Positions 12,562 to 21,575 of a DNA stretch of 41,116 bases are shown piece by piece. Every line of letters begins with the position of its first letter. The stretch's first letter is position 1. The DNA is taken from contig SKGV01000074.1 in the NCBI GenBank assembly GCA_007117275.1, positions 1-41,116 of the forward strand, given 5' to 3'. The notes beneath the pieces were generated by a model that did not search any database, was not told the DNA's origin, and worked only from the letters and a program-made list of their open reading frames with translations. This stretch comes from Methylophaga sp. Lineage in GTDB: Bacteria > Pseudomonadota > Gammaproteobacteria > Nitrosococcales > Methylophagaceae. A program made the translations under genes and the position numbers.

Positions 12562-12863
12562 GCACCCGCCTTCTTATCCGCCATCTTTTTACCGATTTTG
12601 CGTACATAATCGACACCATAAAGACCGATCAATGACGCCGCCGCTATCCGCGCATTTGCGCTTGCAAAACCCAGCTCAGCGAGCAGGGACCCTGCACCGA
12701 CAGCGAGCAGCATGCAGATGGACGACTCCAGTAGGATTTTCATCCATGCTGGCTCGTCGTCATCATACGCTGCGCGCAAAAATGCTGTGGCAAACGCCAG
12801 CAGCGGAGCCATAAACTCCGCTTTTGTCAGCCACTGCCAGTTGCTAGGGTCTTTCCAGGGCAT
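12558..12863 (-). CDS. Lambda-family holin
   Basis: A 101-residue protein resembling lambda S and its relatives (phage holin family 3). It has three hydrophobic segments: LLAFATAFLRAAY (residues about 20-33), LLESSICMLLAVGAGSLL (45-62) and AAASLIGLYGVDYV (73-86), ending in the basic tail KIGKKMADKKAGA. Lambda-type holins form large inner-membrane holes that release the endolysin. It starts the lysis cassette, just after the tail-fibre assembly gene. Confidence 0.88.
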   Translation of the reverse strand: MPWKDPSNWQWLTKAEFMAPLLAFATAFLRAAYDDDEPAWMKILLESSICMLLAVGAGSLLAELGFASANARIAAASLIGLYGVDYVRKIGKKMADKKAGA

Positions 12864-12900
12864 TCACATGTTTCCAAGCCAGTTAAATGCGGTTATTGTA

Positions 12901-13311
12901 TCACAGGTCGTCCAGCTCTTTGCGCAGCGATTCTGCCTCAGCATCTAGCTCCGCCAATCTATCCCGATCTTCTGCTGTGTCCGTTCCGACATTGATTGCG
13001 CGCAGAGGGCGGACAGACTCAAGGTCGAGGCGCTGGAGTTCGGATTTTATCTCGCTAATGCGCTCCGCATCTTTCTCGGTTTGAGTCTCCTCAGGTTCTG
13101 GCTCGTGATACCAATCCCCATCCTGCCAAACAGGCTCTTTGTGACCCTCTTTCTTTTCGGGCTTGATCGTCAGAACCACAGTACCGTTATGTGCTTTAAT
13201 AAGCCCGCCTGAAAGTGCATGGCTTCGAGCTTCGTCATATTTCTCGTCAGAAATCTCGACACCTTCATCAATAGGGCGTTTGCTTATTTGTCCTTCTGCT
13301 GCGTAGGGCAT
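12901..13311 (-). CDS. Probable tail-fibre assembly/attachment protein
   Basis: A 136-residue protein directly downstream of the tail fibre. Its N half is compact (MPYAAEGQISKRPIDEG, then a GGLIKAHNGTVVLTI strand pair), the middle has WQDGDWYHEPEPEE, typical of tail-fibre assembly proteins, and the C-terminal 50 residues form an acidic coiled coil. ATG 13311 is preferred over an in-frame TTG nine bases earlier, because GAGG stands ten bases before the ATG. The role is inferred mainly from position and from the WQDGDW segment. Confidence 0.6.
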   Translation of the reverse strand: MPYAAEGQISKRPIDEGVEISDEKYDEARSHALSGGLIKAHNGTVVLTIKPEKKEGHKEPVWQDGDWYHEPEPEETQTEKDAERISEIKSELQRLDLESVRPLRAINVGTDTAEDRDRLAELDAEAESLRKELDDL

Positions 13312-13312
13312 T

Positions 13313-14311
13313 TTATACAATCCTCATATAATAAGTGGTCTCAATGTGCTTAACATTTGTATGATCGCCGGTTCTAGCGCTGGGGGAGTTGGCAGAGTCG
13401 AAATCGACTATGAACGGCCCTGGAGTTATAGCTGTGCTTTGAATTCCGTTTCCTGTAGAGCCAGTAGCGGTAAACGCTCCGGATGCGCTTCTTATTTGTT
13501 TTGCGCCAATCGAATCCCCTCCCTGAAACTGACCAGTTATCCGCTGCATCTGGTCATTAGCAACTGCGCCACTATTTTTACCCGGCATCAGGTAGCGGTT
13601 TTCCGAGTTAATCAGGTGGATTGTATTCCCAGCGAGTGGGCCTGTTGCAATCTCGGCTGTAATTTCAATAGTAGGGCCGCTGCCGGTGATTGTTTCGTTG
13701 ATCAGCAGCCCCTCGTTAAACTGTCCAGCTCCGTCAAGTCCTGCCGTGAGCTTTACGAATTTAGCATCACCTGCATTGCTGGGTTCTACAATTCCGTTTA
13801 AGTGGGTTGCAAGATTAAAGGTTTCGCCAATAATTTTTCCCATCTCGCCTAGCCGAAGCGGGTGCGCCCGATCAGTCGGAGCGCCTATTTTAAAAGTGCC
13901 GCCTGAATCTCTGACCGGCACGCTATCGGCAGTGGCTTCGGTGTCAAACGCAAAAACACGCCACTCAGACGAGGGGGGCGCGGTTGTGGTGCCGTCAACA
14001 ACAGCCTGATAATAAACCCCATTAAATCGTACAACAGCGGTTTCTGGGTAGGAATAAAGATTGCCCAAACCATCATCAGCGATAAACTCGGGGAACCCTT
14101 GCTCTTGCCATTCTTTAATGTTTGCAGTGGCATCATTGAGCACTTGATTAAACGGCTGCCTGCCAATGCTTTTTCGATTCGGGTCAGTTTTTGGTAGCGA
14201 GTAGTCCGGTGTGTAGCCCTGCTGATAGCTGACACTTCCACCGGCCGCCTCATCTGGAATGGGTTGGCGGTCGCCATTGACTGCCCACGGAAAACGAATG
14301 TATTTAGCCAT
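13313..14311 (-). CDS. Tail fibre / receptor-binding protein
   Basis: A 332-residue protein. The N-terminal 120 residues should attach to the baseplate, and the middle contains repeated beta segments. The end reads YLMPGKNSGAV, QRITGQF and HIETTYYMRIV, the usual close of collar-domain fibre tips. The distal beta-rich part (residues about 165-320) is likely the host-recognition region. Its start overlaps the stop of the DUF2612 gene by one base. Family placement by C-terminal collar motif and gene order. Confidence 0.8.
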   Translation of the reverse strand: MAKYIRFPWAVNGDRQPIPDEAAGGSVSYQQGYTPDYSLPKTDPNRKSIGRQPFNQVLNDATANIKEWQEQGFPEFIADDGLGNLYSYPETAVVRFNGVYYQAVVDGTTTAPPSSEWRVFAFDTEATADSVPVRDSGGTFKIGAPTDRAHPLRLGEMGKIIGETFNLATHLNGIVEPSNAGDAKFVKLTAGLDGAGQFNEGLLINETITGSGPTIEITAEIATGPLAGNTIHLINSENRYLMPGKNSGAVANDQMQRITGQFQGGDSIGAKQIRSASGAFTATGSTGNGIQSTAITPGPFIVDFDSANSPSARTGDHTNVKHIETTYYMRIV

Positions 14312-14967
14312 TATAATTGTCCATCGTAAAAGTTGCCGTTATCAAAATTTTCAAAATTATCACCGAAGCCCCACGCATTAGTATTATCATCCAGAATGGT
14401 GTCGACTGATACCGACGCAGGCCTTGGTAATAAATCGCGTGTTCTTATCTCTCGAATAAATCCAATCAATTCCTCCGAGCTAATCAAATAAACCAAACCC
14501 ATGTTTAGATTATCCAGTGCTACAATTTGCCCCACCCCAAAAAGCCTTGAGAGCGCATCATTTATGTCTGGCACGCTGCCGCTCATGTGCAAAATGTACG
14601 CCTTCAGCTTTAACAGGGTTCGTTTTTGCTCAGTGGTAAAATTGTATTCTTCGGCTTCATCGACCCCAAAAGAGCCATTGTCAAAATTTTCATCGTCATC
14701 AGCATTAAAACCGAAAGACGGATAGTCGAGCGGGGAGGGTTCAGTCGTGCCGGTAATCGGCTCTTCAAGAATTATCGACCAGACCGACAGCCCAAAATCG
14801 TTAGCCGTGTCCAAATTGAATACGTCATCAACCCAGTTATCCCAGAATTCACAGTGGTTTTTTTCGTACCATTCCTGTTTTTTCTGAATCAATGTCTTTA
14901 GTTTTTCGGCCTTGGATCGCTGCCAGTCAAGCGCCGTGAGAAGGTTGATAGCGCACTCGTAGCTCAT
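14311..14967 (-). CDS. DUF2612 baseplate protein (fibre connector)
   Basis: A 218-residue protein of the DUF2612 type, found between baseplate J-like proteins and tail fibres in simple contractile tails. Helical N half; the hallmark acidic FGF...FDNGSFG segment occurs in the middle and again at the C-terminus (WGFGD...FDNGNF). It probably joins the wedge to the fibre. Starts with ATGA overlap on the preceding gene. Confidence 0.75.
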   Translation of the reverse strand: MSYECAINLLTALDWQRSKAEKLKTLIQKKQEWYEKNHCEFWDNWVDDVFNLDTANDFGLSVWSIILEEPITGTTEPSPLDYPSFGFNADDDENFDNGSFGVDEAEEYNFTTEQKRTLLKLKAYILHMSGSVPDINDALSRLFGVGQIVALDNLNMGLVYLISSEELIGFIREIRTRDLLPRPASVSVDTILDDNTNAWGFGDNFENFDNGNFYDGQL

Positions 14968-16154
14968 ACTGCGACCACTTCGACATCAGCAGCGAGCAGT
15001 GATGCTTTTTCATAAATCAAGATGTCAATTGTATTTGTGCTGTACGACCCTGCGCCAGAAGACTTTTTTGCCAGCTCGCACCTGGTTACAAAAACCCCGG
15101 AAAGTATTGAATTTACGCCAGCTGCCACTTCAAACGGGCTTGCGTCCTCGCCCAAATAAAAGCCAAGCTCGTCCTCAACTCCACCGGCTGCATATTGAGC
15201 CACTGCATCTCTGATGTCCGAAATACTGGAATTGCCGACTCTGGCAGTGATACGGCAAATAAGTGGCACGTCAGCTGGCCGATCAAACTGCACAGGGATA
15301 ACTTGGCTGCTGACAGGGTCGGTGTAGCTGATCGTGACATCTCCGTTAAACCCGCTGCCCCCAGTGCGTGCTCGGTAGTAGGCCTCTGCTATCTCTGTGC
15401 CTACCCCGCCATCAACGCAAACCCAAGTGCTATGCGACTGCATTGTTACATTGCTGATTACCTGCTCGGTTCCCGCCGTGTTTTCGAGGAATTTGATGCC
15501 ATTTACGCCGGATAATTTGCTGACTGCGGAGATAACGGAATAGGAGTTGGTGCGCGAATTTGAACCCAGCTCAAGTCTGCGCTGTCTGCGCGCCGATCGG
15601 TCTGACTGCTCTAGCTTTCCGGGTGATGCTGGCGCGGGGTTGTTAATGGTCTCCCAGCCCACAACACCGGAAATGATTTTTGTGATGCTGTCTGATTCCG
15701 CTGTAACAGCACCAAAATCCACGGCTCTAAAGGTGACTGTGGCCTGACCTGATGAGTCCAGCGTCACATCAAAAGCCGATTGCCATAACGCTCGGTCATC
15801 ACCCTCAGCAAAGCGCCCTGCGGGGATCAGGGTGCCGGGCACGCCTGTCAAAACACACTGGACAGTAGATCGCTCTGCTGAATCTCGCTCAGATCCCAGA
15901 AGGGCGAGGTGCGCATCCAGAAATGTGCCACTGGCAAGATTCGGGTTTTGCTGATTGGCCAGCAGGGCGTTGTTTCTGGCCACGGAAATCCGTGCGGTGA
16001 CCTCGGCATCAATCAGCCGCCCCTCTGCGCTGGACGGATCAGGAGCCTCGGACAACCCAAGTGCATCAATCCATTCTTGCTCGACCTCGGACAGAATCTC
16101 TGATGTATCTGGGACAATGGTGCCGTTCAAGCTGATGTAGTTATAATCTGCCAT
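14964..16154 (-). CDS. Baseplate J-like wedge protein (Mu gp47 / P2 J family)
   Basis: A 396-residue protein starting MADYNYISLNG, with the IVPDTSEI segment typical of baseplate J proteins near its N-terminus. GRLIDAEVTARISVARNN and GTFLDAHLALLG follow, then beta domains and a C-terminal ELAKKSSGAG strand region. With the gp25-like protein it forms the wedges around the hub. ATG 16154 is chosen because it is coupled to the preceding gene's end (14-base overlap); an ATG at 16172 is possible but has no ribosome site. Confidence 0.85.
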   Translation of the reverse strand: MADYNYISLNGTIVPDTSEILSEVEQEWIDALGLSEAPDPSSAEGRLIDAEVTARISVARNNALLANQQNPNLASGTFLDAHLALLGSERDSAERSTVQCVLTGVPGTLIPAGRFAEGDDRALWQSAFDVTLDSSGQATVTFRAVDFGAVTAESDSITKIISGVVGWETINNPAPASPGKLEQSDRSARRQRRLELGSNSRTNSYSVISAVSKLSGVNGIKFLENTAGTEQVISNVTMQSHSTWVCVDGGVGTEIAEAYYRARTGGSGFNGDVTISYTDPVSSQVIPVQFDRPADVPLICRITARVGNSSISDIRDAVAQYAAGGVEDELGFYLGEDASPFEVAAGVNSILSGVFVTRCELAKKSSGAGSYSTNTIDILIYEKASLLAADVEVVAV

Positions 16155-16497
16155 TGATCGTGTCCGTGCCATAGTCTGTTAAAATTGAGGCGCTGTAACT
16201 CAGTTCTCCGTCGATTATATCATAGTCAAACTGTGAGACCCTGACCACGCCCGCGACATTCTCGATATTTGTAATCGCTTGGAATTTGAACAGCTGGTAA
16301 TTCGGATTGCCCGAAAAAACATTGTTGAAATAATCCACGCCTTTGGTTTTTCTGTATTGCAGTTCGCCTAGTTGTTGGCGCATGGCGCTGTCACAATTCT
16401 GCAGCACTGCGTCGATGTTTTTAACTGTTGCCAGTTTTCCGCCAGAAACTACCAGATCACGGGTAACTGGGTCGGCTTTTAGCGCCTGTCGTTTCAT
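16141..16497 (-). CDS. Baseplate wedge protein (Mu gp46 / T4 gp25-like)
   Basis: A 118-residue protein. LQNCDSAMRQQLGELQYRKTKGVDYF and the end VSQFDYDIIDGELSYSASILTDYG fit the gp25/gp46 lysozyme-like wedge subunits that nucleate sheath assembly. It lies between the spike and the J-like gene, the conserved order. Coupled to both neighbours. Confidence 0.78.
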   Translation of the reverse strand: MKRQALKADPVTRDLVVSGGKLATVKNIDAVLQNCDSAMRQQLGELQYRKTKGVDYFNNVFSGNPNYQLFKFQAITNIENVAGVVRVSQFDYDIIDGELSYSASILTDYGTDTINGRL

Positions 16498-17255
16498 TGC
16501 GGGCCTCCAGTGTTATCACTTCCACCTGGATCGGTCCAAGTATAGGGGTGCGTGTGCTCTGAAAATTCAACACCTGCAATCGACACGCCGCCAGATGCTG
16601 TAACTGTGGTCGTGACGATGGTCGGAACAGAAAGCGTTCCAGCTGCAGTTATATCCCCGCTCACCACTATATTCCCATTAACCGTCAAATCCCCGTTAAC
16701 AGTCATGCCGCTGGGCACATCTGCGGTTATATCCTGATCTGTGGCCACCCACGACACGCCGCCGTTTTTGATTCTGATCTCTGATTCATCTATGGCGATT
16801 TTTACAGTGCCTGCGCGGTTCTGAATGACCACAGCACCCGAGTCCTCGCCAGATATTGTAAAATTGGTCATAATATCTGGCACAAACTTTGCATCAGAAA
16901 ACGAATGCTTGCGCCTGCTACCAGGGTCTGACTCTTCGTAAAACTGCAAAAAAATACTGGTGTCTCGATCTGCCGCCTCGATCCAACCGATGTCACCTAC
17001 GGCCACAGGGAACGACATTACAAAATTTCCCGCGCCAGCCTGATAAACCGTCAACCCTTCAATCACATCTCTTGCCAGCGTGTCTCCAGTCACTCCGACA
17101 ATCCTGATTAGTGGGCGCACAGATACGCGCTGGCGGTCCTCTGAAACCTTCGTTACTACGCACGGCAAGGCGCATTGAATGCGCTTCGATATTGCGTCTG
17201 CCATCTCCTGCAGCAGACCCTCCAGCGTGTCGCTTCTGCTATCATCGTTGATCAT
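16494..17255 (-). CDS. Central spike (baseplate assembly V / Gp138-like)
   Basis: A 253-residue protein. Residues about 25-110 are the Gp138/gpV N-terminal OB-type domain (CVVTKVSEDRQRVSVRPL, then VGDIGWIEAADRDTSIF). Next comes a repetitive beta-helix (GDLTVNGNIVVSGDITAAG) that forms the needle, and a tip with HTHPY, whose HxH can hold an iron ion as in P2 gpV. It punctures the outer membrane. ATG 17255, overlapping the preceding stop as ATGA, is preferred to a GTG 15 bases earlier. Confidence 0.87.
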   Translation of the reverse strand: MINDDSRSDTLEGLLQEMADAISKRIQCALPCVVTKVSEDRQRVSVRPLIRIVGVTGDTLARDVIEGLTVYQAGAGNFVMSFPVAVGDIGWIEAADRDTSIFLQFYEESDPGSRRKHSFSDAKFVPDIMTNFTISGEDSGAVVIQNRAGTVKIAIDESEIRIKNGGVSWVATDQDITADVPSGMTVNGDLTVNGNIVVSGDITAAGTLSVPTIVTTTVTASGGVSIAGVEFSEHTHPYTWTDPGGSDNTGGPQ

Positions 17256-18085
17256 CGCAGTGGATTGCACTCCGCATTAAGGTAAAATGGATCAGCTCGA
17301 TTGGCTACGTGGTAGTCAGTCCGGTACACGACATACGGACCATTGATTGCCGGATTCAATTCTGTCTCCAGATCTATCCTAGTGCCGATTGTAGTCACGG
17401 GATCATACAGCATTTTGAGCTTAACGCCTGACTCGATGGGAATGGCCTCTAACAGCCCATTGCTAACATTTGCGCGCCTCACCGGCAGGCCCCTCGCTTG
17501 CTGTCCTGGCTCTTTAACGTACATTACACAGCTGACAACGTAAACATCTGCATTTGCCAAGTCTTCAAACTGCGACAACTGCGACTGAGCAGATCCAGTA
17601 AACGAGTAGCTGCGTATATTCCTATCTTCAATTTCAAACGATAATCCATATCCGCAGTCATCAGCCACCCATTTTGCTATGTCGGACAGCTTTGTTAGGT
17701 CGGTGCCAGATCTGGTTATCAGGCTGCGCTTATTGTAGTAGCCGGTTTTGCAGATCAGCCGCAGCCCAGTATCTGGTTTTCCTATCATCTCAGAGCGATA
17801 CACGTCACCCTGATAGCGTGTGTGCGTGCCGTAACTTTCTCGCCCGACCTCCAGCACTACGGATATTCTGTCCGCACCTGTGACCAGCGGTCGAGTGTTG
17901 CGTAAAATGTAGTCACGCACATTACGACTTACACCAAGCACCGTAATATCGCAATCACCCTCTGTCGGGTTTGCAAAATTTCGCCCTTTTGCTTCGATGA
18001 ATAGCGGCGTATCAAGGCCCCCGTACCATCTTAGCTCGTCGTTGATAGCAATCCCCAAGCTTATGATTCTGCGATCAATCGCCAT
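17252..18085 (-). CDS. Probable baseplate hub protein (gp44/gp27-like)
   Basis: A 277-residue protein starting MAIDRRIISLGIAINDELRWYGG. ATG 18085 has GGAG ten bases upstream; the frame extends back 34 codons into the preceding gene without a ribosome site. Beta-rich segments (YQGDVYRSEM, LRLICKTGYYNKRSL) and gene order (plug, hub, spike, wedge) fit the tail-hub family of Mu gp44 and Pam3-type baseplates. The family call is by position and overall pattern only. Confidence 0.6.
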   Translation of the reverse strand: MAIDRRIISLGIAINDELRWYGGLDTPLFIEAKGRNFANPTEGDCDITVLGVSRNVRDYILRNTRPLVTGADRISVVLEVGRESYGTHTRYQGDVYRSEMIGKPDTGLRLICKTGYYNKRSLITRSGTDLTKLSDIAKWVADDCGYGLSFEIEDRNIRSYSFTGSAQSQLSQFEDLANADVYVVSCVMYVKEPGQQARGLPVRRANVSNGLLEAIPIESGVKLKMLYDPVTTIGTRIDLETELNPAINGPYVVYRTDYHVANRADPFYLNAECNPLR

Positions 18086-18092
18086 TTCGCAA

Positions 18093-18395
18093 CTACTCCA
18101 ATTCCTCGGCGCCCACCCAGTACAAAAACTGGCTTTTACCAAACTGCTGATAATCAATATCTTCTGATTTTGGCACTGACAATGCAAAATTACCGTCTTT
18201 TTCCATGTGCCGGTAGGGCATCAAAAATTCGCCCGGAACAATACGCTGACCAACAACAACAGGATTGTCATTGGTCGTGATGTTACAAACAATTACGCCA
18301 GCCTGAATTGATTTCAGAGTTATATCATACCGTGAATCGTTAATATTGACCGCCAGCTTTTGATTTGGGATTGCAAGAATACTGATCTTTTTCAC
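18093..18395 (-). CDS. Baseplate plug (Pam3 gp18-like, DUF6983 type)
   Basis: A 100-residue beta protein. RYDITLKSIQAGVIVCNITTND, then GEFLMPYRHMEKDGNFAL and FGKSQFLYWVG follow the plug family of the cyanophage Pam3 baseplate, in which a small protein seals the hub channel. The order Dit-like, plug, hub, spike is the same as in that minimal baseplate. Confidence 0.72.
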   Translation of the reverse strand: MKKISILAIPNQKLAVNINDSRYDITLKSIQAGVIVCNITTNDNPVVVGQRIVPGEFLMPYRHMEKDGNFALSVPKSEDIDYQQFGKSQFLYWVGAEELE

Positions 18396-18398
18396 GGC

Positions 18399-18914
18399 TT
18401 ACACTCCAAAAAGATTACTGAGGACCGTGCCGGTTCTCTCTGGTCTTCTATTTCCAGTATCAGCAGTGTCTGAGTCTGCGGGGTCGGCCACCTCCGACAA
18501 GGGCAGCGTATCAACGTTTGGAGATTGAAATCGCTGCTCTACAAAATCTAGGTTTAGCATAACCGTGTTTTTGGCGTCCTCCTCATGCGGAAGCGACTCG
18601 ATATACAGTCCCGAGTAGGTTTCAACTTTGGTCTGGATGATAAACCGAGTATTGCTGCGAAACGCTTTTTTTATTGCGCGGTACACCTCGACATAATCAT
18701 CAGGATCAAGGACGCATCGGAGTGATACGCGATCCTGATTATGTATAGCGTGGTCACTAATCACCACCCCGTTTTCGAGCGTGTGCTGGGGATATAAAAT
18801 GCTTGACCCAGCGCTAACCGACATAATTCCCACGGTATCAAAAATCTGGTTGCCGTCCTCATCAAGGATTGCTGTTACCGGCTCAAAGCTATTGTCTCGA
18901 AAAAAAGATGGCAT
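18399..18914 (-). CDS. Dit-like baseplate/tail adaptor
   Basis: A 171-residue protein. The core PVTAILDEDGNQIFDTVG...QHTLENGVVISDH resembles the Dit-like N-terminal domain that links tail tube to hub in simple contractile tails (also TP901-type adaptors). The C-terminal 40 residues are polar and Pro/Asp-rich. It starts one base into the tape-measure stop. Family call from sequence pattern and position. Confidence 0.72.
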   Translation of the reverse strand: MPSFFRDNSFEPVTAILDEDGNQIFDTVGIMSVSAGSSILYPQHTLENGVVISDHAIHNQDRVSLRCVLDPDDYVEVYRAIKKAFRSNTRFIIQTKVETYSGLYIESLPHEEDAKNTVMLNLDFVEQRFQSPNVDTLPLSEVADPADSDTADTGNRRPERTGTVLSNLFGV

Positions 18915-20620
18915 CAGTAGGCTACTCCATCGTCCAGATTACCTCGGCTCGTAGCAATTTGGCGTGTCAGCTCGTCTCCAAAAACCGATGCGGCTTGCTC
19001 TCTGTCCATCCCTCTGGCGTCCACGCTGGTGCTATATTGATTGCTCTGATTGACATAGCTAACGCGGCTGCCTGGAGCGCCTGCACCGGACAGCATTGGA
19101 TTGGCGTTGGCCTGCCCAGACACAGCAAGCGCCGCCTCTGATTGCCTCTGGAGCCTCTGCACTTCTTCCAACTCCTCATCATCGCCACCGCCCAGCCATC
19201 CGGTAACTGTGCCCCAGGCGTTTCCAGCCATGTCGCCAATCCATTGCAGGTCGGGTATCATGCCCATCAGCCCATCAATCAAATCTCTCGTTGTCTCGAT
19301 TGGAGACGCAATAAACCCGAGCACGCCAGAAATTATCTGGCCCAGCATCTGAAAAGCGGCAATGACCGCATCAACAACCATTTCCGCAGTTTCTCCGAAG
19401 CCGCTAAGCGCGCCTTCTGACTGCCCAAAAATCGAGCCAAAAACCTCGCCAAGAAACTCGACCGCATTAGACAGGTTTGCAAACATCTCTTGTCCGAACT
19501 GAGCAAACTCACCAATCAGGAATTTGACGCCATTGATAATTCCGTCAAGAAGTGTACCAAACCACGAATATTTTTCGGCCAGCGAGCCTACAAAAGACTC
19601 CTGCCCACCAAGATACGCTTTGACATCCTCGTATAGCGCGGCAACGATCAGCGAAACCCCAGCAATGGCTGCGCCGATTGCCAAAAAAGGCCAAGTGGCC
19701 GCAATGGTAGCGGCGGCCGCAGCTGTCATAGCTGGCAGGTAGGCGGCTGCAATAATGGCGGCAACAGCGACAAAAAACCCAACAACAAACGTCTGGTGAT
19801 CCTGCACCCACTGGTAAATAACCTGGAATTTGTCGAGCAAAAATGTCAGTACTGGCAGTATTTTTTGGTTGGCCGTATCAGCGGCCCCAACAAACATTCG
19901 CCGCATATTGTGCAGCGAGTCGTTGAATTTTGCAGATGCTTCGTATCCCTCTTGAGTTCTGCCCCCCATTTGGCGCTGCTGCTCTACCAAGCCCTCTACA
20001 GCATCTCGACCCTGTTGGAGCAGCATTATGGTGCCCTGATCCAACCCTAGCCTTTGCCCAAAGGCAACAGATTCGCTTCTGCTTAGGCCTTGAAAAGAGT
20101 CGGCAAGCTCCGGTAGTAGGTCGTTCACCTCTCTAATTTTTCCGGCAGAGTCTAAGGCAGAAATGCCGAGCCTACCCAGCACTTCAACTATCTCTCCCCC
20201 GCCGCCCATAGCGACATCGCCCATTGCAGAATTTAACGACTGAACAGATGAACGAAAAGAGTCGATAGAGCCGCCGTTTAGCGTTACCGCAGACCCCCAC
20301 GCATCGACCTCCTCAATAGACATGCCGACGGTTTCTGTAAATTTCCCAAGATCATCAGTGGCTAACGCTTGCCCAAACACCGCCGAGCTGATTGCCTGCC
20401 ATGACAGATAGGCTGCAATCAAGCCGCCGACTGATCCTGCTAGTCCGCTAAAACTCTCCGATCCCCTGACAGCAGAATCCGAGGCATTATCAACGCCCCT
20501 TGCTGCGTTGCGAGCAGATCCTTCTGTATCGTCCAGACTATCGGACAGGCGCTCAATACTGTCTGCAGCGTCATCAGCATCAGTGTCAAACAGTATTGCA
20601 AATTGATCGAGCAGAGACAT
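18914..20620 (-). CDS. Tape measure protein
   Basis: A 568-residue protein. Helical Ala/Ser-rich N part, a hydrophobic cluster at residues about 285-335 (VVGFFVAVAAIIAAAYLPA and further segments), further helices, and a polar C-terminus. It is the longest gene of the tail module and follows the G/GT frameshift pair, as tape measures do. Its length sets the tail length; at about 1.5 angstrom per residue it predicts a rather short tail, near 85 nm. Confidence 0.88.
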   Translation of the reverse strand: MSLLDQFAILFDTDADDAADSIERLSDSLDDTEGSARNAARGVDNASDSAVRGSESFSGLAGSVGGLIAAYLSWQAISSAVFGQALATDDLGKFTETVGMSIEEVDAWGSAVTLNGGSIDSFRSSVQSLNSAMGDVAMGGGGEIVEVLGRLGISALDSAGKIREVNDLLPELADSFQGLSRSESVAFGQRLGLDQGTIMLLQQGRDAVEGLVEQQRQMGGRTQEGYEASAKFNDSLHNMRRMFVGAADTANQKILPVLTFLLDKFQVIYQWVQDHQTFVVGFFVAVAAIIAAAYLPAMTAAAAATIAATWPFLAIGAAIAGVSLIVAALYEDVKAYLGGQESFVGSLAEKYSWFGTLLDGIINGVKFLIGEFAQFGQEMFANLSNAVEFLGEVFGSIFGQSEGALSGFGETAEMVVDAVIAAFQMLGQIISGVLGFIASPIETTRDLIDGLMGMIPDLQWIGDMAGNAWGTVTGWLGGGDDEELEEVQRLQRQSEAALAVSGQANANPMLSGAGAPGSRVSYVNQSNQYSTSVDARGMDREQAASVFGDELTRQIATSRGNLDDGVAY

Positions 20621-20690
20621 AGCTAATCCTGTCTGGTTTTATTTTATTACATGCTGCGCGGAAAATGCTGCAAGCAGCAAATATCGATAC

Positions 20691-21277
20691 CTAGCCGTTC
20701 TTGGCTTTCTCCTGAGCCTCTTTGTGCGCCCAGTATTCGTTAATTTTCGGCACTATGGCCGATTCGTACAAATTCAGCGCGTCTTCGTAGTCGTATTCTT
20801 TTCTGAGTTCTGCGAGCGTTGCTTGGCGTTCACTGAGGATAAACCCGAGAATAGGCTGGATATTTGCGTAATCTGTGCTTTTGCTTGGTCGATCAGCGAG
20901 CGGGACATTTTGAAGATCCGCCCGCTGTTCATAAAATTTGTGTTGTAGTCGTGAACCTCGCGCATCAGCAGCAGGAACATATCGCCATCTGGGATGTGAG
21001 CATTGATCAAGTGATCGCTGGACAGGGCTACATACTCACCGTTAGGCATTTTTGCCTCAACGAATTTACACATGTCATTGCCCAGCTTTTGGAATGCCTT
21101 GGCATACTGTTCCGAGTTGGCCGGGCTTCCCTTCACCGCATCACGCAGCAGGGACGCACCCCGTGTGATCATCTCGATGGCCTGGGTAGCTGGGTAGCGT
21201 CCAATCTGAAACTCTTTCCCGACAGCTTCGCCAGAAACACTAGAGTTTAGTGTTATTTCTTTCGGCTTAATTAGCAT
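20691..21277 (-). CDS. Tape-measure chaperone, long form by -1 frameshift (GT type)
   Basis: Reading through gene G to the TTA codon at 20842-20840 and slipping back one base at G_GGU_UUA (20846-20840) continues into an overlapping frame of 49 codons (ILSERQATLAELRKEYDYED onward) that stops at TAG 20691-20693. The fusion is 195 residues. The downstream frame has no start or ribosome site of its own, is acidic and helical like lambda T, and fills the gap before the tape measure. This is the conserved G/GT arrangement of long-tailed phages. Confidence 0.82.
20774..21277 (-). CDS. Tape-measure chaperone, short form (G type)
   Basis: A 167-residue protein starting MLIKPKEITLNSSVSG, mostly helical, ending in a basic tail after the shift site. 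It sits between the tube module and the tape measure, where lambda G-like chaperones are found; these coat the tape measure before the tube assembles. Most ribosomes should end here; a minority shift into the long form. Confidence 0.75.
   Translation of the reverse strand: MLIKPKEITLNSSVSGEAVGKEFQIGRYPATQAIEMITRGASLLRDAVKGSPANSEQYAKAFQKLGNDMCKFVEAKMPNGEYVALSSDHLINAHIPDGDMFLLLMREVHDYNTNFMNSGRIFKMSRSLIDQAKAQITQISSLFSGLSSVNAKQRSQNSEKNTTTKTR
20840..20846 (-). promoter_or_regulatory. Programmed -1 frameshift slippery site G_GGU_UUA
   Basis: On the minus strand the heptamer GGGTTTA lies in frame as G GGT TTA near the end of gene G: an exact X_XXY_YYZ site, comparable with lambda's G_GGA_AAG. Slippage joins the G frame to the T frame. 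Confidence 0.85.
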
Positions 21278-21575
21278 TGTTTACTCTCTGTCTTCTGATG
21301 CAGTTGAGATACCACCTGTCAGCATATTCGTTGATGGCGCGATTCTTGAAATCCGGCGTGCTGTATTGGGGCATACCGTAGACCTCTACGACCATGCTTT
21401 CGTGAGGTTCGCGGCCATCTGCTCGACCCATCATTTCGCGCATGGATACACCGCTTTGACGCTGCTCCATGATGATGCTGGCCAGATTTGCATAGCTATC
21501 ACAAATCTCCTGATCCTGATTTGCCTGAGCGGACATTGCTGCAAGCAGGGTTGCCGCAAGTAGTAATTTTTTCAT
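21267..21575 (-). CDS. Small secreted protein inside the tail module
   Basis: A 102-residue protein with a textbook signal peptide: MKKLLLAATLLAAMSAQA, cleavage likely after AQA. The mature part has two cysteines (ICDSYANLAS and YLNCIRRQ) and is helical. It lies between the tube gene and the tail chaperones, where structural genes are normally unbroken, so it looks like an inserted cargo gene (moron). It might act in the periplasm during infection. No family recognised. It overlaps gene G by 11 bases. Confidence 0.7.
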   Translation of the reverse strand: MKKLLLAATLLAAMSAQANQDQEICDSYANLASIIMEQRQSGVSMREMMGRADGREPHESMVVEVYGMPQYSTPDFKNRAINEYADRWYLNCIRRQRVNNAN

